A DNA stretch of 64,000 nucleotides from Trichuris trichiura. Taxonomy: Eukaryota; Nematoda; Enoplea; Trichinellida; Trichuridae. A model generated the notes under the pieces. The model made no database searches. It had not been told where the DNA came from and saw nothing but the letters and a program-made list of their open reading frames with translations. Shown here one piece after another: positions 24,601-36,400 of the stretch. The DNA lies in assembly GCA_037903355.1 (NCBI GenBank), contig JBAJFE010000009.1:1178001-1242000 (forward strand). The letters run 5' to 3'. The number at the start of each line of letters is the position of its first letter. Position 1 is the first letter of the stretch. Made by a program: the position numbers and the translations under genes.

Positions 24601-26430
24601 GTAATCGACAACTTGCTGCCTTCTCCATTTTCTATCATCGCTGACGCTGTCACTGGAAAAGAGTCTGCGCCTCTCCCTACTTCTCAAGTAAGTGACTGCG
24701 GCGGTGCGTCTGCTCGGGAAGACCCGTTTCACCCAGAACTGAATGTACACAGATGGGTTTTATACGCGTGAAAAGTTTTCAAATCTTTTGAAAAGCAGTT
24801 GATCCTACTTTTTTTGCATTTCAAAAAGACCCTTTATAACGTCTGAGATGAAAATCCGCGTTACAAAGTAGCCTATTTTCAACGCCTAAATGAAAGTATC
24901 GGTTTTAATCAGTTTTTCAACATATTCCAGTTACTAGCTTGCAAATCGCTTATCGTACAGTCGCCTTGTTGACGTCATCCGTAATTGTTGACGCCCAGCG
25001 TTTAAATTTTTGAATACTGTAAGTGACAATTAAGTACAAAAAGAAATATCCTCGTGATAAAGCGATAAGGATAGCATTAAACTTCAATTTATGATATCGA
25101 ATTTTAGTAAAGGTTATTAGCAATGCGGTAAGCATATGTTTATCCCCGTACTAGAAAATGGATAATCGAAAGTAGTGCGGTCGTTTATTTTTGAATGAGC
25201 TACTTTTGGTAGCAAGAGAAGCTTAACACCAACTAAACATTTCCTTTCAGCATAAGGCAAAAGTGCATAAAAAAATATCATTCGTCGCTTTTGGGAATTT
25301 TTTTTATCTATCAGTTGTTTTTAGCGAGTATATTTCGCTAGCTAAGGTTATGTTGCTTTTATTGTTGTATAGCTTTTCTGTTTATTGTTTTAAGCAAGTT
25401 GTGGAAGTGGTGCGCTCGCTGCTTTTCTTGCAAAGCATTCCCGACCTCAGATTCGATGCTATTTCGCAGGCTTGTCTCATGGCTCGACGTTTTCTGCGTA
25501 AGGAATGATTGGAGATCTTGCCACATGCTTAAGGACATATTTTTCAGTGTTACAAATGTTCAGCGCAGCCAGCGAAGTATTTTCTCGTGTACATGTGGAT
25601 TTCGTGAAAAATGCCGTGAAGTATATGCCAAGTTCTGACGAAGACGAAGATGCATGGAAAGTCTGCCAAAACCGCTTGCGAGAGTACAACTGTCTTCGAG
25701 AATACTCGGTTAGCTCAGCCACTTGATCTTTGTTGATAACTTGTTGTTTATTTAAAGAACGCCTACTCAGCGTTTCGCGATTGGTCAGACATGTTTTCAA
25801 ATAAAAAACCTGAACGCGCGGAGTGTTCAACCGTTTACGATGCCGGCATGCCTACATCCATGTGGCAACAGACGGAACGGGAGCGCTCCCAAGCAATGGA
25901 AAGATGGAATGCCGACACGTTGACTTATTTCGAAGTATCCATAGTTCACAAGCGTTGCAGACGAAGTTTTACGCATCTTTTTCTAGATTGCGGAACTCAC
26001 TATGCGCCAAATATTGATAGGCACTGATGGCGAGTGGCTTGTGGATGCTCATGTAATCTAATAAAACTAGGGTTCAGGTTTATGCTAATTTTTTAATAAT
26101 TTCAGGAAGAGGACGATACGATAAGACGTCAAGAAATGGTTGCCCTGCGCAAAAGGTGTATTCCAATGGTTGCTGACATGCTGGTTTTTATGTATCAGTC
26201 AATGAAGCAGTACGACAAAGTTTTAGCTCTGAGCGAAGTAATAGCCGACGAGTCCGGCAAACTTTACCAGGTGAAAACGTATGCAAAATTTCAAACTTTA
26301 AATCTTTCTCTTATTGCAGCTGTTTGAAAGGTCGGAATTGAAATCTTGGTTTGATCGCTTGACCGAATGTAGCTTTCAGTGCTTGCACGAAGGCCTCGAC
26401 TCCTTTGGTCTTCCCTACCGCCGACTTTAG
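21635..26430 (+). CDS. npp-5: Nuclear pore Y-complex subunit NUP107
   Basis: Twenty-one exons join in frame to 891 residues: 21635-21734, 21787-21854, 21905-21983, 22126-22217, 22280-22341, 22408-22510, 22558-22632, 22680-22768, 22814-22931, 23198-23260, 23295-23483, 23665-23916, 23974-24180, 24236-24449, 24506-24687, 25395-25497, 25548-25708, 25758-25934, 25987-26052, 26106-26270, 26320-26430. Conserved stretches include LDPDAPFRQ, ERAIYGALSG with a TWEDHLWAF block, a VDFVKNAVKYMP helix, GTDGEWLVDAH, QYDKVLALSEVIADE and the C-terminal FERSELKSWFDRL ending about ten residues before the stop, as in vertebrate NUP107 (925 aa). The protein is an all-helical scaffold of the nuclear pore outer ring. 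The N-terminal ~120 residues are less conserved and exon 3-4 joining is the least certain. Confidence 0.92.
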
Positions 26431-26536
26431 CTTTCGTTGTTATACGCAGTAAAAACGTATCGTTAGTACCTGCTTGAAAATTTGCATTTGTACTTATCAT
26501 GCAAATCGCTATATTTAAGTCTGTATTGTTTAATGC

Positions 26537-26569
26537 TCTCCTTTCTTTGCCAACGTCGGCGAATTGTAG
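26537..26569 (+). other. Splice acceptor abutting the neugrin-like start codon
   Basis: A pyrimidine run (GCTCTCCTTTCTTTGCC) and GAATTGTAG end exactly at the base before the ATG of the next gene. The NUP107 stop lies only 139 nt upstream on the same strand and no exon fits between. An acceptor touching the ATG fits spliced-leader addition to a downstream operon gene, as is common in nematodes; that use is inference. Confidence 0.5.
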
Positions 26570-27061
26570 ATGTTACGAAGGATGAACATGGCTGTTTTAA
26601 GTAGATGCAGGTTCGAGTACAGATGTGTGAGCACGAAGTCTTTTGATTCACTTACTGAGGAAGAAAAGGAAAGAATTCGTCAACTGCGTGAAGGCGATCC
26701 GTACTACTGGGCGGAATGGCGTCTGTTGAAAAGATTTAGCATCAGCCGTCGAACGCTTCGCAGAGTTTTAAAGAATGAAACTGCTCGTCGCAGAACTACA
26801 AAAGAAAAGCCATCCGAGACTAAACCATCAACTTTGCCATTTATTGAGCCCATGAAAATTTATCCAACCGATGGCCCTTTCATGACTATATACAAGCAGC
26901 ATAACAATTGGTTACTGCTTTCGAACGAACGCGATAGATACAAAGAAGAGTTCAGTGAACTTTTATCACCAGATTTTAAAGCTAATCTGCTGAAGGCAGC
27001 AGCAGCTCAAGATTTCGGCGTTCACCAAAACAGCGATACTGATAATACTAAGGTGAAGTAA
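26570..27061 (+). CDS. Neugrin/Rrg9-like mitochondrial protein
   Basis: A single exon encodes 163 residues. The first 25 residues are basic and Ser/Leu-rich without acidic residues (MLRRMNMAVLSRCRFEYRCV), as in a mitochondrial targeting peptide. Residues 27-70 form a helix-turn-helix-like block: LTEEEKERIRQL, DPYYWAEWRLLKRFSIS and RRTLRRVLKN. This resembles the neugrin/Rrg9 region, where IR.L, a Trp, a F.(I/V)S turn and (L/I)RR(V/I)LK are kept. Neugrin works in mitochondrial rRNA handling and mitoribosome function. The rest is variable. It lies 139 nt after NUP107 and may be co-transcribed with it. Another mitochondrial helix-turn-helix protein remains possible. Confidence 0.55.
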   Translation: MLRRMNMAVLSRCRFEYRCVSTKSFDSLTEEEKERIRQLREGDPYYWAEWRLLKRFSISRRTLRRVLKNETARRRTTKEKPSETKPSTLPFIEPMKIYPTDGPFMTIYKQHNNWLLLSNERDRYKEEFSELLSPDFKANLLKAAAAQDFGVHQNSDTDNTKVK

Positions 27062-27898
27062 AATATGTAAAATATGCCTTTGCCTTTATCATTGGTTAAA
27101 CGGGAAAACAGAAACTTAATTATGTTAATCCTGTGAAAACCAGCTTTGAACTGTTGTTATGCAAATTTGCTTTTTTTTTGTTTTCTTCTCCAAGCGTTGC
27201 AGAGATTTACGACGCAATGCATTCGCAAAAGTGGAGGGGAACGTTCTGTTATTAGTTACGCCCAAGGTAGATTTTTTGCTCGCTTAGTTGGATACTGCTT
27301 TCGATAAGCATTTTTACAATTATTTTGGATAATTTTATTTGTAATAACCTGCTTTTGTTGGAAAGTTATGGCAGAGCTTTTGAAACGCTTTAACGCGTCA
27401 CTAAACTAATTTTTTATAGATTATTTTTGCGCCGCTTCATTTCTTACATGGTTAGGCAGTATGCTAAATTTAATTTTAAGCCGAGTGCAATAAACAAGTG
27501 CCGAAAAAGCGTCCTTGAAAATTTGTTTAATACAGTATACTTTGATTTCCTGTTTTCAGGTTAGAAGGAGCCTGAACACTCTTATCGACAAGGAACCGTA
27601 ACAATCCTTTCGCGAAAACGCTTCCGATTGCAGTTTGGCCTGTTGCTTCTTGGTCGTTTTGACTTGTGCTTTTGTAATTAATTTTTCGCTCATCTTTTTA
27701 CCTGAAATGCTTTTACACCTTGGCTGCTTTAGTTCCCGAACTTCCGGCGACCCGTTCGTCGGAAAAAAATGCCGATGAAGGTTTTTCGCATGCGTGCTCG
27801 TTGCTTGATTTGCTCCCGTTGCTGCCTTTTCGCTTTGTGCTGCATGATGTTCTATTTGCCGACTTAATTTCGCGCTGGCGAATTGCGGGCCCACAACT
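27062..27898. other. Intergenic stretch before the JmjC gene
   Basis: No exon could be fixed. Between 27556 and 27966 both strands are open for over 80 codons: the minus frame is Lys/Gln/Ala-rich without an initiating ATG until MSEKLITKAQVKTTKKQQ, and the plus frame is Leu-rich. Neither matches a known family, so neither is called as a gene. Confidence 0.45.
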
Positions 27899-29892
27899 AT
27901 GCGAACGTTCACTTTTTTGCTTTCAGCTTTTGTCCACGCTAATCGCACGGAAAATCCACTATGCACTGTTGGGCAGTTGTGCTTAGGTAGGTCGAAACGG
28001 CATGTACTTTTTGTTCACCTTTCTAACGCCCTTTTTTGCATTCTTAGCTTGCCGCTAACTTTGCTTTTATCCTCTTTTGGATCAGCTGAGCTTAATCTCG
28101 TTACGTGGAAACAGTTAAACGACGGTCTGCGCAGCGCGTGCCATGTAGTAGTTTTGGAACCATCTTGCGATTCCGCCGCCACAATGGTGCTGAACAATCT
28201 GGCAAAATCTTGGAATCATATTAAAGAAGTACGCTTCTGTCGATTTCCCAAAGAAGAGATGCTTGATTCTTCGCACGTGGACCTGAAAGCAAACTTGAAG
28301 AAAAGCGGTTGTGTTCCCGTTGTGATGATGCCTAAACTTCGTGAGGATCGAGTTTGCTTACTGAAGCCGATTTTGCCGAAAAAACCAAAAGCTTACCCGT
28401 GGATAGATGTATCCAATATTGAAAGCTTTGTAAATTTTATTAATATGATGTGTGGCACATTTTACAACAAGTCTGGACAAATCACATCCGATGGAAAATT
28501 GTTTTCGCGGCACTATAGTTCGCTGTACAAGTTGTCTGACGGACCAAGTTTGCTAACATTATCGGAAGCTTGTCGCAGTCAAAACTTAACAACATTTTTT
28601 CGCGGGGAGGGATGTCCTGTAAACCAAAGCACTGGGAAAGCACCGAATGAAAACATTTCTGAAATTCCAAAATGCGAAGAGCTGTCGGTACTCCCGGGGA
28701 ATGTCGATTTTGAAGTGGAATATTTATTATCTTCAAAACCGGTCATTTTTAAAAAAGCAGCAACCAATTGGCCTGCATTCCAAAAATGGACCAACGAATT
28801 TCTTAGGAAATCTTTTGGCAACAAGACTGTGCATGTTAAACTTAGTCCAAATGGAATTTTCGAAGGTGTCGAACCAGTTAAAGATTGGAACGTGGCGGCA
28901 GACCTGCTACGCATACCGGCAGAAGTGAAAAGGCACTTACACCATCCGGAACTTGTGTTAGTTCGTCCAGCCAGCAACGAAACGTTGTTCTCCGACTTCT
29001 TAGATTTTGTTTCGAAAAAGCAAAGAAAAAATTCCATGTCCGCATATTTGGAATATACATCAATTCGCGGAAACTTCAAGTGTACGCGTGGCTTTTGCCT
29101 TTTATATTCTGCTAGAAGCATTATGTTATAGCACTGGAGGACGATTTAAGCCCATTGCCTTTCATTGCGAAAACCATGAAACCCAGTCATGTAAATATTT
29201 GGCTAAGCAATGGCAATACTTTGGGAAAACTTCACTTCGACGAATACGAGAATTTTCTTTGTCAGGTACGCTACTGCTGAAAGTATTAATGCCGCGAAGA
29301 TTTTCAGCACCATCGATTTGACATAACGCATGTGTGCACTTATAAAAATTGTTTTTATTAATCGACTTTAATAAGGAAACTTTGTAGCTTCGAGGAAAAA
29401 AACAAGTGATTTTGACGGATCCACAATCTAATGATCGCTTGCACGAGGGATATATTGTGGAAGCAATGCTGACGTACAAAAACGGTACCTTCGTCAGAGA
29501 CAAGCTACTTCAGAGCACAGCTTTGACAATGTCGCCAATCGATATAACTTATCCCGACTTTGAGGTATTTCGAGTTTTCTAATATAGATAAAAAAAACAA
29601 GTTTTTAGAAATTCCCGTCTTTACGCGACCTCAAATGGCTTAACTGCACCATAGAACCCGGTGATATTCTGTATATACCGTCGTTTTGGTGGCACGAAGT
29701 CCAGTCTTTTCCCGACGTTGACGAAAATAGAAATTTGGCTGTTAATTTTTGGTACATTGCTATTGTTGCTTTCCTTTTTGCCATACTGTAAAGATGTGTA
29801 TTTTCAGGTACCCTCGGTTCTGGGACAAAGAATTTCCTTGCGCCAAATGTCCCTTTGAACTGTACTTGACGGAACCTGTCATTCGAACCTAA
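27899..29892 (+). CDS. Secretory-pathway JmjC/cupin-8 oxygenase with N-terminal extension
   Basis: Six exons (27899-27986, 28086-29081, 29132-29265, 29388-29564, 29609-29751, 29808-29892) give 540 residues. Residues 1-14 (MRTFTFLLSAFVHA) look like a signal peptide. Residues ~30-240 form a region I do not recognise, with a VVVLEPSCDSAA stretch that could be thioredoxin-like. From ~245 the cupin-8/JmjC fold begins (KPVIFKKAATNWPAFQKW). The Fe(II) ligands are visible: His396 and Asp398 in GKLHFDEYENFL, and His494 in PSFWWHEV. A GKKQVILTDPQ strand and GDILYIP are also typical. Such enzymes use 2-oxoglutarate and O2 to hydroxylate protein side chains; the target is unknown. The first intron is 99 nt and free of stops, so retention would stay in frame. 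It is convergent with CTU2. Confidence 0.8.
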
Positions 29893-30567
29893 TGCTTTGC
29901 TCCTTTGATGACAAATGGTTACTCAAAGCTTTAAATTAAGCGTCGCGTCCATCAGGCAATTGTTTGTTGAATATTGTTTTACGTAAAGCCTTCCTTTACC
30001 AGCACGTTGTCTTCCCGTCGCATGTCGTTACAGCGTTTCTCCGGTGGCTGGGCAGTAAGCATTTTTGAAAACTTTTCGCCCGAAAGTCAAACGCCGTATC
30101 GCATGTGATCTTTGGCCTATTGTTAAGGGAGATGCCGTTTGCCCATTAAACATTTTCCCTGATAGCGTGTTTGCAATTTTTGTTTATCACTTAAATATAC
30201 TGACTTAGCGAGCTCAAGCCTGATGGTCTCGAACAGGGTTCGCTTTTCGGTTTTAAGCTAAAATTCGTTTCACGATTTTGATTCACATTAAGAGTTAAGC
30301 GAGAAAAAAAATGAAGAGAAGGTAACCGATTACGGGTGGTATTGTCAAATCACATTAGTGAATAGTACCTGAATTTTAACCAGTACAGTAATCTAACTTA
30401 AAATTTTCAAACCTGAACAATCATTTGACAGAAAAAAGAACACTCACCTTAATCAACAGTAATATCGTGCTTAGTTCTTGTGGATGGTTGGCGGAATTCA
30501 AGATATTAACGTTTTGCCTGTTCATCTCAAAAATGGGACCCTTATGATGGAACAATCTCTGTTTCAA
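29893..30567. other. Convergent 3' intergenic region
   Basis: This stretch lies between the stop codons of the JmjC gene (plus) and CTU2 (minus), so it should contain both 3' UTRs. No open frame or repeat worth naming was seen. AATTAAGCG-type A/T-rich sequence follows the JmjC stop closely. Confidence 0.5.
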
Positions 30568-31746
30568 TTATTTATTTGCATATGCTGGCAAACAGTTAAC
30601 GTGTAGATCGTTCGAGCTGTCCTTTTCCTTGACCATAATTGCAACGATGGTAGCCATAAGTTCTTTAGCGTCAACCTGTTCTATTATGCCAGCGCAACCG
30701 TAGCAGAAGCGTCCCTCAAACGTATTGATATCCTTTAAAAGTTCAGCATTCGTATTCGACGAACACAGAGAGCAACTGACAAGATCGCCTGCCAAGTTAT
30801 TATTGGTCGGTTGGAATTTAGAAGCCGATGCAATCAGTGTAGTAACAGTGGATGAAAATTCCGTTTGTAGATGTTCAACGAACTCGCTTGAAGCAACTTG
30901 TATACTCGCTGCTCGCAGTGGCGTTAATAAACGTTGAGGATACACTGGGAAGGTAATCTGGCGTTCGTGGAAAAAATAATTGAACAATGCGACTTCTTCA
31001 TTCGTGAACTCCCTTAAGGGCCTAAGAAAAGTAACATCAACCCAACGACGATCTATCATTGCGACTTCGTCAGCAATTTGCGGTCCCCGTCCTTGAGCCA
31101 CATTGGATAGAACGGCAGCGGACAAAACAGTAGAAGTGGAATCTAGCAGAACAAAGTCTAGCTTCAAGCAGCAAGCTAGACGGTACAACAGCGCCATCTT
31201 CAGTCGATATGTAAGTTCATTCAGTACTGTGCCGGAAGTACAACTATTGCATAAATCTTGAAACTGCTGCGCATACGAACATTTTGGAGTCTCACCGCTG
31301 AATGAACAAATGTGCTCTTTTATATGTGGAGCAAAAATGGAAGCTGCATCTACAACGTAGCATGGATATCCCGTGCGTTGCACGTAGGTAACAAGAGCGG
31401 AGAGGCTATTGGGATCGAACTGTTCTGAAGAAAATAGAATATGGACAAAAACTGGACGCATTTTGAGCCTCTTTCGCTCTTTCGTATCTGCCGCTTCTAA
31501 TACCATATTTACAAGGCTGACACTAGCCGCACTGCCGCTTACTTCAACCAGAACTGGCGATTCTACTCGAAATAGTTTCTCGCGTCCCATGGCGGAGCGA
31601 AACTTGTGCGAAGACTTTTTCTGAAAGCAACTGACGCAATAGCTTTCTTTCTGTTGTAAAACTACGGACGCTGATGATGATCTACATTTTACGCACAATT
31701 TCTTTCGAACCTTGCTCGTTTCGGCGACGTCGTTACAGCGGTGCAT
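30568..31746 (-). CDS. ctu-2: Cytoplasmic tRNA 2-thiolation protein 2 (CTU2/NCS2)
   Basis: An intronless minus-strand frame encodes 392 residues from an ATG at 31746. The N-terminus holds two CxxC pairs (CVKCRSS and YCVSCFQKK). A degenerate PP-loop follows (VLVEVSGSAASVSLVNMV): SGS in place of the SGG..S of active subunits, as is known for CTU2, the non-catalytic partner of CTU1. A DFVLLDSTSTVLSAAVLSNV helix, RGPQIADEVAMIDRRW and FLRPLREFTNEEVALFNYF match the family core, and two more CxxC pairs (SCSLCSS; FCYGCAG) lie near the C-terminus. With CTU1 it forms the complex that makes 2-thiouridine at tRNA position 34. Being intronless among intron-rich neighbours is notable and could reflect an old retrocopy. 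Confidence 0.9.
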   Translation of the reverse strand: MHRCNDVAETSKVRKKLCVKCRSSSASVVLQQKESYCVSCFQKKSSHKFRSAMGREKLFRVESPVLVEVSGSAASVSLVNMVLEAADTKERKRLKMRPVFVHILFSSEQFDPNSLSALVTYVQRTGYPCYVVDAASIFAPHIKEHICSFSGETPKCSYAQQFQDLCNSCTSGTVLNELTYRLKMALLYRLACCLKLDFVLLDSTSTVLSAAVLSNVAQGRGPQIADEVAMIDRRWVDVTFLRPLREFTNEEVALFNYFFHERQITFPVYPQRLLTPLRAASIQVASSEFVEHLQTEFSSTVTTLIASASKFQPTNNNLAGDLVSCSLCSSNTNAELLKDINTFEGRFCYGCAGIIEQVDAKELMATIVAIMVKEKDSSNDLHVNCLPAYANK

Positions 31747-33402
31747 CCGGGCGCAAAAAGTAAGAAGCTAAAAAGCAAGCAAAATGCTTTGCGAGAAAAT
31801 GAACGAACAAAATGAATCTTGCTTTACCAAAATTGAATATGTAAAATAAGCGTCAACAGGACGCATCTTAACACATAGCCAGCCAGTACTGAACGTGGAA
31901 GCATTTTCGCATGCGATTTTTGAAAAAGTTTTCAACTCTGTGCATCGGAATTAATAAACGTGCTTATGGACTGCTTAGCCGAATGCGTTGGCACCGTGTT
32001 ACACATCATTAGGCGAGCAAACGTAGAGAAATAATAGCAGATAAACTACACGTTTATTATTTCAAATTAAAAATGCGATGCTTTCAACCTAGCCAGTTTT
32101 ACTTCTCATCGTGATTACCGCCGGTACTAACAAATTACTGTGGCCAATGTGCTTAATACGCTAACTGAAAAACAACTGCAGCGTTATTCAAAAGAACCTG
32201 AATTTCATCTAAGAAAATACAGTAACATTGATATTAAAACGCGATTTTACAAATAGAATGCTCGTGCGTCTTCTCAAGCTTAACTGCGCTCACTAGCGTC
32301 TACTAAGCAATTGTCAGTTGAAGGGCGTATGCGAAACAAAACTGTCAGGAAAGCATGAAAGCAACTAAAATATATCATTTCGAAAGCATTAATTTTCTAT
32401 TGACCTTAAGGCTTTCCTTGGCTCTGCTGCTGAAACTGCATAGGCCGTAATAGAACAAAACATTCACAAAAAACCGTAAAAGTTTTTTTTTCAAAACATT
32501 CACTACTTAAACTAAATCGAATACTGCTTAGGCTACATGCCACAGGCTAATTCGTAAATTTTAAAAAGTAAATTTATTTAATTGAAATATAAATTTTCAG
32601 TACGAAGAGGATGAATTCGTTTCCGCGTACTTAAACATTCTTTGCGTCCGTCTTACTGTAATAAAGGAAGACTAAGTCGGCAGGTTTAAGTTTTCTTATT
32701 TCGAGGCGTAAAATAAAATATCAGTACGAAAGCGACAAACTCGCCGAACTGTAACGTATATTTAGCAGAGCTTTCATGTTCATAACAGTAAAACATTGTA
32801 TCTACTCACTTGCGAGATGCCCTCCTCTTTGTAGATACGCACACAGTAAGATTGCGGGAAAAGTAGGTAACAATTATAGGCTATACTGATTTCAAATAAT
32901 ATGTACAGCAAGTCTCAAATTCAAACAGTTAAATAAAAATAAGCAAAGTACTTTTATTGATGAAACATGCTGTTTGTCTGCCAGTAGTAAAAGCCTATTT
33001 AATGGGCTTCGTGGTCGCATAACGCATACGAGTTTTCATAATGCTTATTCGTGTGGGTTAAAATCAAAGCGCTGAAATATAGAACGACCGAAAAAACAAT
33101 GAGTTCAATGATATCAGCTGCAAGCAAAATGGTGGGGGCTTTGAAAAGACTTTGCAAAAGAAGAAATTTATAATTTGTTGACCTCATGCGCGCATTCGAA
33201 AGCCGTCGCAAAAAATCGTTTGCTGAACTTGCAGTAATATCAAATTATGAGTGAAGTGAAGTTTATTCGACTGCTCGGAACAAAAAGGGCGGAAAATCAA
33301 GTTTCTTCAACATACGATTCAAGCATTTGACGCTTAGCGTTTGTAACTTACAGGCCAAGGAAAAAAAGGACGTTCCTTTCAGGTAGTTCAGCAACAAGCT
33401 GT
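31747..33402. other. A/T-rich intergenic stretch
   Basis: No coding potential was seen over about 1.65 kb; stops are frequent in all frames. It separates the CTU2 start (minus) from the channel gene stop (minus) and should include the CTU2 promoter and the channel's 3' UTR. The two open frames at 32999-33211 and 33263-33565 on the minus strand have no homology signal. Confidence 0.5.
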
Positions 33403-36400
33403 CTAATGAGCAGGTTTTTTGATGTCCATAAACCTTGAATAGCCAACATAATAACCCCAGTAGAAAAAGTTGAACAGAATAAATATGAGAGGAAAGCAAA
33501 TGGCAGACATTCTGTCTATTCGTTCGGGATCCCAATCTTGCTTGACCGGTATAAGCTTGTGCCAAAGTGGCTCTGTCCGCTTCAGCTGCAATTCGTGGAA
33601 TGAATAGCTAAGATCGGTAACATCTCGAAGGCTGCCTCCAAGCGGGCTACGGTCGTTCCATTGATCATTCGCAAGTGGCAGCCGTTGGACCATTTTCGAT
33701 TTAGAATCGTATTTTCTGTTCCAAAATATCGGCGAACTACGGTGGCTAGCTACGTCAAGCTTTGCCTGCTGTTGCTTTCTCATTTTTATGTGCGACAAAT
33801 GACCAACAACAGCAAGCTCAAGTAGAGAGGCAAAAATAAATGTCATTCCGCTTAAAGTAAAACGAATATGCACACTTTTTAAAAATTCGTTTAGCATTGT
33901 ACCTGAGCATCCAAATGTCTATCGCCTTTATATAGGAAACTCTTGGCAAATTGCTGATGATGTTGCCAAATTGAAACGTCATTGCAATAAGCGCATTTAC
34001 GCCAAGCATTGTACGAGCTGGCAACGCCATAGTTCCCAAATAGAAGGAAATCCAAGAAATTATAATAATTAAATAAGCGGGAATATATCCCTGAAATATG
34101 TACCACCCGTACCGACGTTTGAAAATGAAGGTTATTGTCAACTCGTCCCAGAAGCCGGCTGGGTATTTCTAAAATACACGGAAGGTTTATGTCAGCATTC
34201 GTCCTTTCGTAGTATTATGAACGTGACTTTCTGCTACTGTCCGTAAATGAAGTTTGGGAATTTGTTTAAATGCTCAATTTATTTTCGCAAACCTATTAAT
34301 CAATTATTTATCCGACAATTTGTTCGGGATTGAGTTGTAGAATCATTTCAATTTTCCAACGCAATTTCAAAATCATCGAAACCGCAAAGCAGAGATAAAA
34401 TCGAGTTGATTTTAAGTGTTAAATAGTTTTTCTTAACCACACGAACCAGTTTTAAGTAGCCAATGCTGGTTTGATCAGTAACCAAAATTAAATGATGAGC
34501 TGAATAAATGCACGCAACAATTATTGCAGTTTCCTGTTGGAAGTTCTTGTATTACGTCACATCACGGAAACTGAAAGCAGAACTTTACAGTGCATAAGAG
34601 AACCAGGCAAGCTGCTCATATTGATCTTTATACGTCTTGAGAAAAGCTCAAAAATTTCTTCGCTGCTTCAGCAAGTGAATGTTAAATAAAACTTAATTAG
34701 GACGTCCATATGAGGACTAATGACGGATCCCATCTGCAATCTGGAGCTCGCGAGAGATCAAAAGTCAATCTTGATAAGAAGCCAACAGCAATGAGCACAG
34801 ATGCAATTACAAAATGAATGATCTGCATAGCTTTACTTTAATTTACATACATCTACATAGCTTCCAATCAGTAAACCATTGAGCAGCATACATAATAACG
34901 TAATAAGCAGCATGCATCCATACGCTTATTTCTTATAAGACTGCGGCTTTTGTGTTTCAAAGTTTTGGCCTTTCAAGGCGGCATCCAATTGAAAAGTATA
35001 GTATTCTTTTCCACCAGTAATTGAAAAGCCTTGAAGTCAGATCATTCTGTTTAAGCAATTCTCTTATGCATTCCTTCAATCAATATCGGAGGACCGACAG
35101 ACAGATAGAAAGCCAAAACATGTCGACTTCATAGATAAGGACAAATTTGAATAGATCTAAACCATACTTTCTGTAATGATAACTGTAAAAAAAGTTCAAG
35201 ACGCGTCTCTCACGCCACTATCAACTTTGCTATGGAATATCCAATGCGTTCTTGTAGTGGCATTGTAAAAGATTGAAGGGAACACCATCAATAAAAGGAT
35301 CTCAAAGATATTAACGAAATAATCAAAAATTAAGTTCATCAACTACAGTTGGTTTAATTAGCTGAAGTATAAACACGGAAACGGAACTTTCGGGACTTGT
35401 TTGGTTCCGTCGTCAGCGGCTGAGCTGACAACTTGATTAGAAGCGTCTTGAAAGCTTCGTCATCAAGTTTTCCTTTGCTAATTAAACCATTCATTTAAAC
35501 AGATGTCTGGCAGTGATAACATTCAAAACAAGCACGACAAAAGTAAGAACTCTAAAGTAAGTTATCTCAAGTTATTAAGCCATAACGCGAAAACAGCTTT
35601 TCTTGCGTGGAAAAATAATTTTCAAAGAGTTCTTGTAGTTATACAGGCTCCATAGGCCTATGTAAAAAACAAGCTGTCACCTAGTAACAAGGAAAGAAAG
35701 TTGCATTCCTTATCTGGTCATCATCAATCACAGGTCAAACACACGTCGCCATTGAATTTATCGTACAGAGTATACTATGCCTCATGGAAGTACAAAACAA
35801 TTGCTGAATTATATCGTCTTCTCAATCGATATGGAATGTAAGCGAATTGACGAGCAGATTGAGAAGAAATAGGATTACCAAAGTAGGCGCGCATTCCCAA
35901 TTATGTTCGCACAGTTTGTTTTAAAAACTGTTAGGCGATCGTCCAGTAAATTCTCCGCTGACATTTGAAGAAGCTGATTAAATATAGACTTTATCAGTTT
36001 AATGCAGCAGGTGACGCTGCAGAAAATAAGTTGATACGCCGTAGAGCAGTAAGGAAAACCCCGGCGGGATTATAAAAAAAATACATTATTCCGTTGGGTA
36101 GCTGAAGCTTTTAGCAAGAAGGACATAGTCACAAAACGGTTTGCTAACTAGCATCTGATCTTTATTTGTTAAAGTCAATAAGAAGGAAATTTTAAATTAT
36201 TAATACATAAAGTGATGAAGGCATACTTACTGTTTCTTCCGAAGTGGCAAGAACGTCGACTAATGTGAAATCTGGCAGTTCAGTTGCTCCAAGAATAGAA
36301 ATTGGATTTGTATCAGCCCACACCATGTGAACTTCAGCAACATTGTAGTTGAAGCTTTCAAAAGTTAGTGAGCACTTTTGGACGTCCATTGGGAAACGCT

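Noticed and set aside
27556..27966. Minus-strand 136-codon frame rich in Lys, Gln and Ala
   Set aside because: No initiating ATG for most of its length, it overlaps the JmjC leader exon, and no motif was recognised; a chance frame is more likely.
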